Part shown: positions 1-7,422 of the stretch, piece after piece | Layout of the letters: each line of letters starts with the position of its first letter | Position numbering within the stretch: position 1 is the first letter of the stretch | Source: Collinsella aerofaciens | Lineage (GTDB): Bacteria > Actinomycetota > Coriobacteriia > Coriobacteriales > Coriobacteriaceae | DNA length: 64,000 bases | Direction: 5' to 3' | Assembly (NCBI RefSeq): GCF_020181355.1 | Contig: NZ_CP084004.1 | Span: 310,001-374,000, forward strand | Translations under genes and position numbers: made by a program | Notes under the pieces: generated by a model | Databases searched by the model: none | What the model saw: only the letters and a program-made list of their open reading frames with translations | Told to the model about the DNA's origin: nothing

Positions 1-693
1 GCGAATCTGCGCGCCCGTATCTCCCATAAAAAGGCCGGGCAGCGAAGCAACGAGCGTGGGCGCCCAGGCGATCATAAGCACCAGGAAGGGCCCGGCAAAG
101 GGATGGACCGAGAGCACGGCGTGAGTTACACGCCATACGCGGCCAAAGTGCGCTTCGGAAAACGGAATGCGCCGAGAGCTCAGCCAATCTAGACACTCAA
201 AGGCAAGGTAGAAGGCAACGACCGCCAAGAGCATCCAGCCCGCGCCGCCAATCCAGGCGCAGATGATGCGGGCTTTGTCGCCAAGGACAATCTCGGCCGA
301 GTCGGTGAGATCGTAGCTGCGGCCGAACACCATACAGATGGCGAAGAACAGCGACGGCAGAATGATCGATGGACGCCAGGTGTCGCCACGGCCAAAGAAC
401 ACGTAGCGAAACGGCAGAGTGAGCAAGCAGGCAAGCGCAAGCAACATGACCGCGTCGGTATGGCCGGCAAACGAGAGGAGCACCTCGTAGCACACGTACA
501 GCATGCCCGAGGCGTTGGGGTCAATCGCCAAGACTGCGTTGCTCGACACCGGGGAGGGATCGATGGAAAACGCCGTGGTCGCCAACAGCGCGAGCAAAAA
601 TGCGATGAGCGTCTGCTTGGCAGGGTAGCGCTTAAACCAGACGATGCGGGCAGCGTCGCGCGCAGCCGTTGTGGAGAGGTCGGAATCCTTCAC
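1..693 (-). CDS. Multi-pass membrane protein, N-terminal part (runs off the window)
   Basis: An open frame of 231 codons runs from a GTG at 693 to the window edge, so the C-terminal part is missing. The GTG follows AGAAAGG at about 10 nt and an in-frame TAG lies six codons upstream, which fixes the start. After a short basic N-terminus there are several hydrophobic segments (about residues 27-45, 72-93, 103-120, 144-162 and 190-210), so it is an integral membrane protein. The last visible part reads SLPGLFMGDTGAQIR, the kind of loop seen in large bacterial membrane proteins such as the DUF6020 group. That family assignment is a guess from memory. Function unknown; codon use matches the host genes. 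Confidence 0.6.
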   Translation of the reverse strand, partial: MKDSDLSTTAARDAARIVWFKRYPAKQTLIAFLLALLATTAFSIDPSPVSSNAVLAIDPNASGMLYVCYEVLLSFAGHTDAVMLLALACLLTLPFRYVFFGRGDTWRPSIILPSLFFAICMVFGRSYDLTDSAEIVLGDKARIICAWIGGAGWMLLAVVAFYLAFECLDWLSSRRIPFSEAHFGRVWRVTHAVLSVHPFAGPFLVLMIAWAPTLVASLPGLFMGDTGAQIR

Positions 694-712
694 AGTCCGA
701 AAGCCTTTCTAG

Positions 713-751
713 AAACCTGCCAAAAAGGGACAGGTTTATTTTGGCAGGTTT
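713..751. repeat. Small hairpin element with a GGGACAGG loop
   Basis: Perfect 13-bp inverted arms (AAACCTGCCAAAA at 713-725, its complement at 739-751) enclose the loop AGGGACAGGTTTA. Related copies occur at 37603-37636, 38807-38845 and 48281-48330, including the flank TATCTGGGG. It looks like a REP-type palindromic unit between two genes. Confidence 0.7.
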
Positions 752-792
752 TATCTGGGGAAACGTTACGGTTCTGTCATCGTTGCCCAGCG

Positions 793-829
793 AACCACCA
801 CAAAGGTTCCTGTCCCCTTTGTGGTGGTT
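793..829. repeat. Small hairpin element with a CCTGTCCC loop, next to the lgt stop
   Basis: 13-bp perfect arms (AACCACCACAAAG at 793-805 and its complement at 817-829) surround GTTCCTGTCCC. The stem sequence differs from the unit at 713 but the loop carries the same CTGTCCC motif. The unit ends 7 bp from the lgt stop codon. A degenerate relative lies at 27627-27661. Confidence 0.7.
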
Positions 830-836
830 TTGGTGG

Positions 837-1658
837 TTAGGCGTCCAGGTAGACGCGCTGGGGCTGGTTGCGGCGACGAGCAAAGATGATGAGCGCCAGG
901 CCCGCGATTACAAGCGGCAGGCTCAGCAGCTGACCCATGGTGATGACGCCACTCAGCAGATAGCCCAGCTGCGCATCGGGCACGCGCACAAACTCAACGA
1001 GAAAGCGGACGATGCCGTAGCCCATCACAAAGACGCCCATAAACGTGCCTTGGGGCAGTAGCGGCTTTTTGCGGCTGAGCACCTGCAGAATGCAAAAGAG
1101 CACGATGCCCTCAAGAAATGCCTCGTAGAGCTGGGAGGGGTGACGCGGCATATCGCCCGCAGTCCCGCCAAAGACCACGCCCCAGGGCAGATCGGTCGGC
1201 TTGCCCCACAGCTCGCCGTTGACAAAGTTGGCGCAGCGTCCCAGACATAAGGCCAGCGGAGCACCGATAACGGCAAGGTCGGCGATGGTCCAGGCGTCGA
1301 GCTTGTACATGCGGCACACGAGCACGCCGCCGATAACGCCGCCCACCAAACCGCCATGGAAGCTCATGCCGCCCTCGTTGGTGGCAAAGATCTCGAGCGG
1401 ATGCGCCCAGTAGTAGCCGTCGCCGTAAAAGATGACGTAGAACAGGCGGGCGCCAATGATAAGGCCAAAGACCACGCCGACCACGACACTCGTCAGGTCG
1501 TCGACCGTAATGTCAAAACCCCAGCGACGCTGCGTGCGGTACATGACGACCGCCGTGAGCAGGGCACCGACCACGTAGGCCAGGCCGTACCAGTAGATGG
1601 TGATGGGGCCCGCCGAGATCGCGACGGGATCAAGCATATGGTAGAAGTCGTTGAGCAT
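837..1658 (-). CDS. lgt: Prolipoprotein diacylglyceryl transferase
   Basis: 273-aa integral membrane enzyme that transfers a diacylglyceryl group from phosphatidylglycerol to the lipobox cysteine of prolipoproteins, the first step of lipoprotein maturation. The family signature is clear: SFHGGLVGG around His101 and GRCANFVNGE at 140-149 (usual form GRIGNFINGE), with about seven hydrophobic segments. The ATG at 1658 is preferred over an upstream in-frame ATG at 1718 because AGGAGGG sits 6 nt before it. It would process lipoproteins such as the solute-binding protein at 27777. A hairpin repeat lies just after the stop. Confidence 0.95.
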   Translation of the reverse strand: MLNDFYHMLDPVAISAGPITIYWYGLAYVVGALLTAVVMYRTQRRWGFDITVDDLTSVVVGVVFGLIIGARLFYVIFYGDGYYWAHPLEIFATNEGGMSFHGGLVGGVIGGVLVCRMYKLDAWTIADLAVIGAPLALCLGRCANFVNGELWGKPTDLPWGVVFGGTAGDMPRHPSQLYEAFLEGIVLFCILQVLSRKKPLLPQGTFMGVFVMGYGIVRFLVEFVRVPDAQLGYLLSGVITMGQLLSLPLVIAGLALIIFARRRNQPQRVYLDA

Positions 1659-1767
1659 GTCGACCCTCCTACTCCCTACATACAAATGCGGCCGCGGGCC
1701 TTGCGCTCGCAGCCGCATATTTGGGCGTAACGTCTATGCGGAGTATGCCGTCCGCAGCTTTCGCATC

Positions 1768-2046
1768 TTAGAACGGCGCGTACTCGTCGTACAGGTCATC
1801 GGTCTCGCCGGAGGCATTGACCTGCTCGACACGCGTAACGCCGGGCACGTGCTCCTTGAGGATACGCTCGATGCCCATGGAAAGCGTCAGGGCGCTCATG
1901 GGACAACCGGCACAGGCGCCCTGAAGCTCCAGCTTGACGACGCCCTCGTCATCAACGCCTATATACTCCATGTCGCCGCCGTCGGCCTGTAGGTTGGGGC
2001 GAATCTCTTCAAGAACCTTCTTAAGCAGCTCTTCGTTAACAGCCAC
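1768..2046 (-). CDS. NifU-like (NFU) Fe-S scaffold protein
   Basis: 92-aa protein consisting only of the NifU C-terminal domain: an acidic helical N-terminus, QADGGDMEYIGVDDEG, then the CxxC motif CAGCPMS that binds an Fe-S cluster between subunits, then ILKEHVPGV. Such stand-alone NFU proteins act as Fe-S cluster scaffolds or carriers in the cytosol. It starts at a GTG preceded by AGAAAGGAG, which is unusual but well supported by the ribosome site. About 100 bp upstream of lgt on the same strand; an operon is possible. Confidence 0.9.
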   Translation of the reverse strand: MAVNEELLKKVLEEIRPNLQADGGDMEYIGVDDEGVVKLELQGACAGCPMSALTLSMGIERILKEHVPGVTRVEQVNASGETDDLYDEYAPF

Positions 2047-2155
2047 AGGGGCTCCTTTCTCACAATAACGCGGGCGCGCCCGCGGACAGAGCTATGTTAC
2101 TACAGCCGTGTACCCGCTCACGAGCCGTCCATGCGCGCAGACGCGACTTTCACGA

Positions 2156-2188
2156 GTAGTCAATTTGGGACGGGCTCTTTTGGCTGCC
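2156..2188. repeat. Copy of the GTAGTCA...GGGACGGG intergenic repeat
   Basis: This 33-bp stretch matches the left arm of the palindrome at 3736-3772 at most positions (GTAGTCA, TTTGGGACGGG, TTTT, GCT, CC in the same order). It lies in the gap between the NifU-like gene and the deaminase gene. It shows that this arm is a dispersed repeat, not a one-off terminator. Confidence 0.6.
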
Positions 2189-2216
2189 TTTTGTTGCCAG
2201 CTGGCGTTGCCACGCG

Positions 2217-2741
2217 CTACTGCTGAGCCCGCCCCTCGGTGCCGATGTGAACATCGACGATAACCTGGCGGTAGCTGATGCCACAGGAGTCGAGGATGCG
2301 GCGGCTGATGCGTCCGTCATCGGTGTCGGCGTACTTGTTGTCCAGGTAGACGACCTCGCCCACGCCCACCTGAGCCAAAATCTTGGCGCAGTCGTGGCAC
2401 GGGAACAGCGTGACGTAGACCGTGGAACCCTCGAGGTCCTTGAGCGAGCCACGGTAGTTGAGCACGGCGTTGGCCTCGGCATGGACCACGTAGTTGTGCT
2501 TGTCCTGCAGCGGGTCGTCGCTCGTACCCCACGGAAAAAAGTCGTCATTGAGCGCCGAGGGTGTACCGTTGTAGCCCACCGAAAGGATGCGGTGGTTGGT
2601 GTTGGCGATGCACGCACCAACCTGCGTGTTGGGGTCCTTGCTGCGGCGCTGCGCGGCGATGGCCACACTCATAAAGAACTCGTCCCAGCTAATGACGTCC
2701 AGGCGCTTGCCTGACGAAGTTTGATGAAGATCGTCCGACAT
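2217..2741 (-). CDS. dCMP deaminase-family zinc enzyme
   Basis: 174-aa cytidine/deoxycytidylate deaminase-fold protein. The zinc site is complete: HAEAN at 87-91 (His ligand and catalytic Glu) and PCHDC at 114-118 (two Cys ligands). The long insert between the N-terminus and HAEAN (YNGTPSALNDDFF) is typical of dCMP deaminases of the ComEB type, which convert dCMP to dUMP for dTTP synthesis. ATG at 2741 is chosen because GGAGGTG lies 6 nt before it; an in-frame ATG at 2777 has no such site. It shares strand with coaX and lies 84 bp downstream of it. A role in DNA uptake cannot be inferred from context. Confidence 0.88.
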   Translation of the reverse strand: MSDDLHQTSSGKRLDVISWDEFFMSVAIAAQRRSKDPNTQVGACIANTNHRILSVGYNGTPSALNDDFFPWGTSDDPLQDKHNYVVHAEANAVLNYRGSLKDLEGSTVYVTLFPCHDCAKILAQVGVGEVVYLDNKYADTDDGRISRRILDSCGISYRQVIVDVHIGTEGRAQQ

Positions 2742-2825
2742 TGCAGACACCTCCGTAATCGCAATAGTTTGACCCATTGTAGCAGGTGAAAGGTGGGGGC
2801 GTTTATCCCACCGGAGCCCTCACCT

Positions 2826-3677
2826 TTACACGCGGCGGGGCTTTTGGTTGATGCGATAGAGCTCGGCGAGACCCCGCAACGTCAGCGCATCGTCGACCGT
2901 CAGACTGTGACCGACCAGCGACGCGAGTGCCTCGGCATCGTCGCCGGTAATGACGATGGGCACGCTGCCCTCCCCCGCGGCCTTGGTCGCGCGCATCTCG
3001 GCAAGCACCATGTCGAGCATGCCGTCGATGCGGGCCACCTCGCCCAAAACCACGCCCGAGCGCATAGCCTCACGCGTGTTGCGGCCGATGACGTGTGTCG
3101 GCGCCGAGGGCTCAACCTGCGGCAGGCGCGCCGCAGCGGCCGAAAGCGAGCGGGCGCCAAGTGCCAGACCCGGCGCGATGACGCCGCCGACAAAGGTTCC
3201 GTGCGTATCGATGACCTCGATATTGGTCGTAGTGCCCAGGTCGATCACGATGCACGGAGAGCCGTAAACGGCCCGGGCCGCCACGGCGTCGGCGATGCGG
3301 TCGGGGCCGATCTCGGCCGGGTCGTCGTAGTGGACGGGCATGCCGGTCTTAAGTCCCGGCCCCACCGTGAGCACGCGCCCCGTGCAGATGCGGGAAAGCG
3401 CCGTCTTCCACGGGCGCTCGAGCGCCGGCACCACGCAGCTCAGCACTGCGGCCGCGGGAACGAGTGCACCCGGCATGCCCGCATCGGCCGCTAGCGCGGC
3501 CATGACTTGAGCGAGACGCATGCGCGCCTCGTCTGCTGTGATGCTCGACGGCGTGGTGATCTCGCACGTCGCAAGCGGGCATTCCTGCGCCGCGGCCGAA
3601 TCCTCGGCAAACAGGCCAAAGCGAATGAACGTGTTGCCCACGTCGACCGTCAATATATATGCGCACCCATTAAGCAT
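2826..3677 (-). CDS. coaX: Type III pantothenate kinase
   Basis: 283-aa CoaX, which phosphorylates pantothenate in the first step of coenzyme A synthesis. ASKHA-fold signatures are visible: TVDVGNTFIRFGLF at 10-23 (phosphate loop), GPDRIAD at 124-130, and IDLGTTTNIEVID around 145-157, followed by GGVIAPG. Length is slightly above the usual ~255 aa. The ATG at 3677 has AAAGGAG 8 nt upstream; a longer in-frame start at 3731 has none. Type III kinases are usually insensitive to CoA feedback. The gene ends close to the deaminase gene; its upstream region carries the palindrome broken by IS110. Confidence 0.93.
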   Translation of the reverse strand: MLNGCAYILTVDVGNTFIRFGLFAEDSAAAQECPLATCEITTPSSITADEARMRLAQVMAALAADAGMPGALVPAAAVLSCVVPALERPWKTALSRICTGRVLTVGPGLKTGMPVHYDDPAEIGPDRIADAVAARAVYGSPCIVIDLGTTTNIEVIDTHGTFVGGVIAPGLALGARSLSAAAARLPQVEPSAPTHVIGRNTREAMRSGVVLGEVARIDGMLDMVLAEMRATKAAGEGSVPIVITGDDAEALASLVGHSLTVDDALTLRGLAELYRINQKPRRV

Positions 3678-3735
3678 CGTCGGCGCTCCTTTCGTCTGCC
3701 CAGCAGTATATCGCCTACCTAAACCAGTCATCCCA

Positions 3736-3842
3736 GGTAGTCATTTTGGGACGGGGCTATTTTAGCTACCCCAATATGTCGGTTGATATTTGCCCCAATC
3801 CCAAATAATTCGTCGACTGTCAAAGGGTAGCTAAAATAGCCC
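3736..3842. repeat. Palindromic element cut by IS110 (left arm and part of right arm)
   Basis: The left arm (3736-3772) is a 37-bp sequence. Its reverse complement is present in two pieces: 3825-3842 before the IS and 5377-5394 after it. Joining AGCCC at 3842 to CGTCCC at 5377 restores the inverted repeat exactly, including the run of four C. The spacer between arms is about 52 bp. This fixes the insertion site of the IS without any target duplication. Confidence 0.85.
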
Positions 3843-3933
3843 ATTACAGTTTGAGCCGTCCGAAAGGGCGGCTCTTTTCCGTTGCACGGTTATACGATTG
3901 AGCCGTACCGGTGGTCGCTGGCCGACCGCCCCG

Positions 3934-4064
3934 GACGGCCGTCAGCCCCTGCCCCGTAGAGGGCCCGGGACGTGTTGCCGCCGGGGCGGGAGGGGCCGCG
4001 GGGAACGACTGATAGAGATGTGCCGGGCCCGGACCGGGCCACGGCGGGGTAATGTGGGTGTCGC
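3934..4064 (+). ncRNA. Candidate IS110 bridge RNA, copy 1
   Basis: The non-coding block between the left end and the transposase shares strings with the same region of copy 2: GCCCCTGCCCCGTAGAGGGC, GTGTTGCC, GACTGATAG and GGTAATGTGGGTGTCGC, in the same order with similar spacing. The stretches between them differ (a G-rich loop near 3983-4005 here). Known IS110 elements carry a bridge RNA in this position, whose two loops pair with target and donor DNA. Boundaries are those of the conserved block; transcription is inferred. Confidence 0.6.
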
Positions 4065-4103
4065 TTCCGCGGCTAACGGCCGGCTCAAGGGAGAGGATAC
4101 ACC

Positions 4104-5270
4104 ATGCCTGCAGCAGAGACGCCCGTGGCCTACCTGGGGATCGACGTCGGGAAGAGCTCGCACAGCGCGTGCGCGCTCGATGCGGGAGGGGGCGTCGCCT
4201 TCAGGGCCGAGCTGGCAAACAGGCCCGACGACATCGACCGGCTGCTCGAGCGGGCCGGCTCCGGCGCGCTGGTCGTCGTCGACCAGAAGCGAAACATCGG
4301 CGCACTGGTCCTCGCGCGCGCCCATGCGCACGGGAACCCCTGCGCCTACCTGCCCGGATATGCCGAGAAGCAGGCCCGCGGGATGTTCCCCGGCATCGCG
4401 AAGACCGACGCCATCGACGCCGAGGTGATCGCGCGCACCGCGCTCGGCGTGCCCCGCGCCCTCAGGCCGGCGCCCGAGGAGCCCGAGGGGACCGCCTCGC
4501 TGCGGATCCTGTCGTCGCAGCGCGAGTTTGCGTCGTCCGCCAGGACCCGCGCGAAGAACAGGCTGCGCGCGACCCTGCTCGAGGCCGACCCCGCGCTCGA
4601 GGGCGCGGTCGACCCGTCGAGCCGCTGGCAGGTGTCGATGCTGGCCGAGTTCGGCGGGGCCGCCGGGTGCTCGGCCGCCGGCTGGCGCAGGTTCTCGAAC
4701 GCCGCCAGGCGCGCGGGCGCCCCCGCGGCGGGGGCCAGGAGGCTCTGGGAGGCGCTGCTGGCCTCGTCGCGCTCGGGAAGGCGGCTCCCGGCCGGCGAGG
4801 ACGTCGCGGTCCGGATACTCGCCCGGGAGATAGCCTCCCTCGACGCCGACATCGAGGAACTCGACTCGCTCGTGGCCGACTCGCTGGCGGGCGACGAGGT
4901 CTACGAGTGCCTCCTCACGGTGCCCGGGATCGGCCCCAAGACCGCCGCGGCGCTGGTGACGTCGATCGACATATCCGCGTTCAGGGGGCACGACGAGCTC
5001 GCGAGCTATTGCGGCGTGGCGCCGTCAGACAGGCGCTCCGGGAGCAGCATCAGGTCGACGTCGCCTCAGCACGGCGGGAACAGGCGGCTCAAGAACCTGC
5101 TCATATTCAGCTGCAACTCCCTCATCGGCACGGACAACAGGTTCGGGAGGTACTACGGGGAGTGCAGGGCGAGGGGGATGAGGCACAGCAAGGCGCTGAA
5201 GGCGGTCGCGAGGAAGAGGCTCAAGGTCATCTACGCGATCATGCGCGACGCCGTCCCGTACGCGGCCTAG
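4104..5270 (+). CDS. IS110-family DEDD transposase (recombinase), copy 1
   Basis: 388-aa recombinase with an N-terminal RuvC-like DEDD domain (YLGIDVGKSS with D14, VVVD at 57-60, KTDAIDAE with D102 and D105). The C-terminal Transposase_20 domain carries PGIGPKTAAAL near residue 273 and the conserved end KALKAVARKRLKVIYAIMRD. Start ATG at 4104 is preceded by GGAGAGGATACACC and aligns with the start of copy 2. The two proteins look roughly half identical by eye, so they are related but distinct elements. Intact, so potentially active. Confidence 0.95.
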   Translation: MPAAETPVAYLGIDVGKSSHSACALDAGGGVAFRAELANRPDDIDRLLERAGSGALVVVDQKRNIGALVLARAHAHGNPCAYLPGYAEKQARGMFPGIAKTDAIDAEVIARTALGVPRALRPAPEEPEGTASLRILSSQREFASSARTRAKNRLRATLLEADPALEGAVDPSSRWQVSMLAEFGGAAGCSAAGWRRFSNAARRAGAPAAGARRLWEALLASSRSGRRLPAGEDVAVRILAREIASLDADIEELDSLVADSLAGDEVYECLLTVPGIGPKTAAALVTSIDISAFRGHDELASYCGVAPSDRRSGSSIRSTSPQHGGNRRLKNLLIFSCNSLIGTDNRFGRYYGECRARGMRHSKALKAVARKRLKVIYAIMRDAVPYAA

Positions 5271-5376
5271 CGGGCGGCGGGATCAACCGAAGAGGAAACC
5301 AAGCGGGGGCGCCAGATGCCCGGATGCGTCATGCCGAAATGGCGCGAAGCACGCGGTTGACAAAACTATAGAGACA

Positions 5377-5394
5377 CGTCCCAAAATGACTACC
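5377..5394. repeat. Right-arm remainder of the palindrome cut by IS110
   Basis: CGTCCCAAAATGACTACC is the exact reverse complement of 3736-3753 and continues the arm that stops at 3842. It marks the right junction of the first IS110 copy. Confidence 0.85.
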
Positions 5395-5517
5395 TTGCCG
5401 CTATACTGGTGCGCGGTCGTTTGCGAGCTCACGCGGCGGCCCTTGGTAACCCGACTTCCCGCGCCGTATCCGTAGCGGCGCTCCCGGGGGAAGCGGATAT
5501 ACGCAAAGGAGTTTTAT

Positions 5518-7221
5518 ATGAGCAATCCCTCGAACCGCGCTTCGATGCGCGGGCAACTCACGCTGCGCGGCGTCGTCATCGGCGTCCTTGGCTGCGTGAT
5601 CATCACGGCAAGCTCGGCCTACACCGCCCTCAAGATGGGCGCACTCCCCTGGCCGATCGTCTTCGCTGCCGTCATTTCGCTGTTCTTCCTTAAGCTCATG
5701 GGCAATGCCAGCCTCAACGAGGCCAACGTCACCCACACCATCATGTCCGCGGGCGCTATGGTCGCCGGCGGCCTGGCGTTTACCATCCCGGGCGCCTGGA
5801 TGCTGGGCTATGCCGACCAGATCAGCTGGCTCGACATGTTTATCGTGGCACTCGCCGGCACCATCCTGGGCCTGCTGGCCACCGCGCTCATCCACCGTCA
5901 CTTTATCGTGGACGCCGCGCTTGAGTTCCCCACCGGCAACGCCGCAGCTCAGACCTTGCGCGCGACCGAGGCTGGCGGCAAAACCGGCAAGCAGCTCTTT
6001 GGCTCCATGGCCATCGCCGGCATCTATAGCGTGCTGCGCGACGCCCTGGGCATTGTGCCCAGTATGCTGTGCACGCTCAACATCCCCGGCGTGACCTTTG
6101 GTATCTACAACTCGCCCATGCTGCTCTCCGTCGGCTTCCTCGTGGGCTTCGCCCCGGTCGCCTTCTGGTTTGCCGGCGCCCTGCTGGGCAACTTTGGCAT
6201 CATCGTGGGCGGCACCGCTGCCGGTCTGTTCGACGTTGTGACTGCACAGGGCATCGTCAAGTCCCTGGGCATGGGCCTCATGATGGGCTTTGGCGTCGCC
6301 GTCGTCCTCAAGGACATCCTGCCGCAGGTCGCCGGTATCGTCCGCGGTCTTGCCGCCGACAGCTCCACCGACACCGACGAGCAGTCGCTCATCTCGGGCT
6401 CCCTTAAGCTCGACGCCGGCATCATCGGCCTGGGCGCTGCCGCCATCGCCGTGATCATCGCCATCGTGCTTGACCTTGGCCCCGTTCCGGCCGTCATCGT
6501 GACGCTGTTCACCTTTGTCACCACCATCATGAGCGCACAGAGCTGCGGCCAGACGGGCATCGACCCCATGGAAATCTTTGGCCTCATCGTTATGCTCATC
6601 GTGGCTGCCTTCGCTCAGATCGCTCAGGTCAAGCTGTTCTTTATCGCCGGCATCGTAGCCGTGGCGTGCGGCCTTGCGGGCGACGTCATGAACGACTTTA
6701 AGGCCGGCGCCGTGCTGGGCACCAACCCGCGTGCGCAGTGGATCGGCCAAGCCATCGGCGGCATCGTGGGCGCCCTGGTCGCCGCCGCCGTCATGGTCGC
6801 GCTCGTCACCGCCTATGGCCCGGACGCCTTTGGCCCCGACAAGAGCTTTGTTGCCGCGCAGGCAAGCGTCGTCGCCACCATGGTCTCGGGCATCCCGAGC
6901 GTGCCGTGGTTCGTTGGCGGCTTTATCGCCGGCATCGTCATGTACTGGCTCGGCATTCCGGCCATGATGATCGGCCTGGGCGTGTACCTGCCGTTCTACA
7001 TGTCACTCACGGCATTCCTGGGCTCCTGCGTCAAGCTCGCCTACGACAAGTGGTCCGCCCACCGCGACGCCACCGCTGGTCTTTCTGACGAGGAGAAGGC
7101 TGCCAAGGACGCCGCCTTCCAGGAACAGGGCCTGGTTGTCGCCAGCGGCCTGCTCGGCGGCGAGTCCATCGTCGGCGTTATCCTGGCGTTTGTCTCCGTG
7201 GGTCTGAGCCTGCTGGGCTAA
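5518..7221 (+). CDS. OPT-family oligopeptide/metal-chelate transporter
   Basis: 567-aa polytopic membrane protein with the hallmarks of the OPT/YSL family: an N-terminal region of LRGVVIGVLGCVIITASSAYTAL type, FPTGNAAAQTL, then many hydrophobic segments spread to the C-terminus. OPT proteins import small peptides or metal chelates by proton symport; the substrate cannot be told from sequence. The ATG at 5518 follows AAAGGAG by 6 nt. The gene stands alone on the plus strand and ends with a strong intrinsic terminator at 7263. Its promoter region now begins at the right end of the inserted IS110, so expression may have changed. Confidence 0.88.
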   Translation: MSNPSNRASMRGQLTLRGVVIGVLGCVIITASSAYTALKMGALPWPIVFAAVISLFFLKLMGNASLNEANVTHTIMSAGAMVAGGLAFTIPGAWMLGYADQISWLDMFIVALAGTILGLLATALIHRHFIVDAALEFPTGNAAAQTLRATEAGGKTGKQLFGSMAIAGIYSVLRDALGIVPSMLCTLNIPGVTFGIYNSPMLLSVGFLVGFAPVAFWFAGALLGNFGIIVGGTAAGLFDVVTAQGIVKSLGMGLMMGFGVAVVLKDILPQVAGIVRGLAADSSTDTDEQSLISGSLKLDAGIIGLGAAAIAVIIAIVLDLGPVPAVIVTLFTFVTTIMSAQSCGQTGIDPMEIFGLIVMLIVAAFAQIAQVKLFFIAGIVAVACGLAGDVMNDFKAGAVLGTNPRAQWIGQAIGGIVGALVAAAVMVALVTAYGPDAFGPDKSFVAAQASVVATMVSGIPSVPWFVGGFIAGIVMYWLGIPAMMIGLGVYLPFYMSLTAFLGSCVKLAYDKWSAHRDATAGLSDEEKAAKDAAFQEQGLVVASGLLGGESIVGVILAFVSVGLSLLG

Positions 7222-7262
7222 GCTGAGCAGCTGCTCGACAGCAACCATATTGCCTACGATTT

Positions 7263-7302
7263 GCCCGGTCGGTAGCTTTCGCGGCTACCGACCGGGCTTT
7301 TT
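7263..7302 (+). terminator. Intrinsic terminator of the OPT gene
   Basis: A 14-bp perfect stem (GCCCGGTCGGTAGC and its complement) around TTTCGCG, followed by five T residues. Confidence 0.92.
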
Positions 7303-7310
7303 GATACCAA

Positions 7311-7355
7311 CGCAAAGAAAGGCCAGCGCGCTGCGTTTAACAGCGCGCCGGCCTT
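7311..7355 (-). terminator. Intrinsic terminator of the surface-protein gene
   Basis: Read on the minus strand, an AAGGCCGGCGCGCTG / CAGCGCGCTGGCCTT stem with a 7-nt loop is followed by TCTTTG. It sits about 70 bp after the stop codon at 7423 and is convergent with the OPT terminator. Confidence 0.8.
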
Positions 7356-7422
7356 ATCGGTTAAGCTATCGAAGCGTTCCTGCTATGAAGCGAAGTTCGT
7401 TGCAGAATCTACGCCCGGATCA

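Larger units (their letters stand above)
3843..5376 (+). mobile_element. IS110-family insertion sequence, copy 1
   Basis: A 1534-bp element beginning ATTACAGTTTGA and ending GTTGACAAAACTATAGAGACA. Ends are set by the interrupted palindrome and agree with copy 2 at 10700-12237. There are no terminal inverted repeats and no target duplication, as expected for IS110. It has a long non-coding left end (3843-4103), one DEDD transposase and a short right end. Composition is richer in G+C, with many AGG arginine codons, than the neighbouring genes, which suggests recent transfer. Confidence 0.9.

Noticed and set aside
2247-2714. Plus-strand open frame over the deaminase gene
   Set aside because: It is the complement of a recognised gene with a complete zinc site; long antisense frames are common at this base composition. 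The same reason applies to the antisense frames over the activase-like gene (16656-21368) and the OPT gene.
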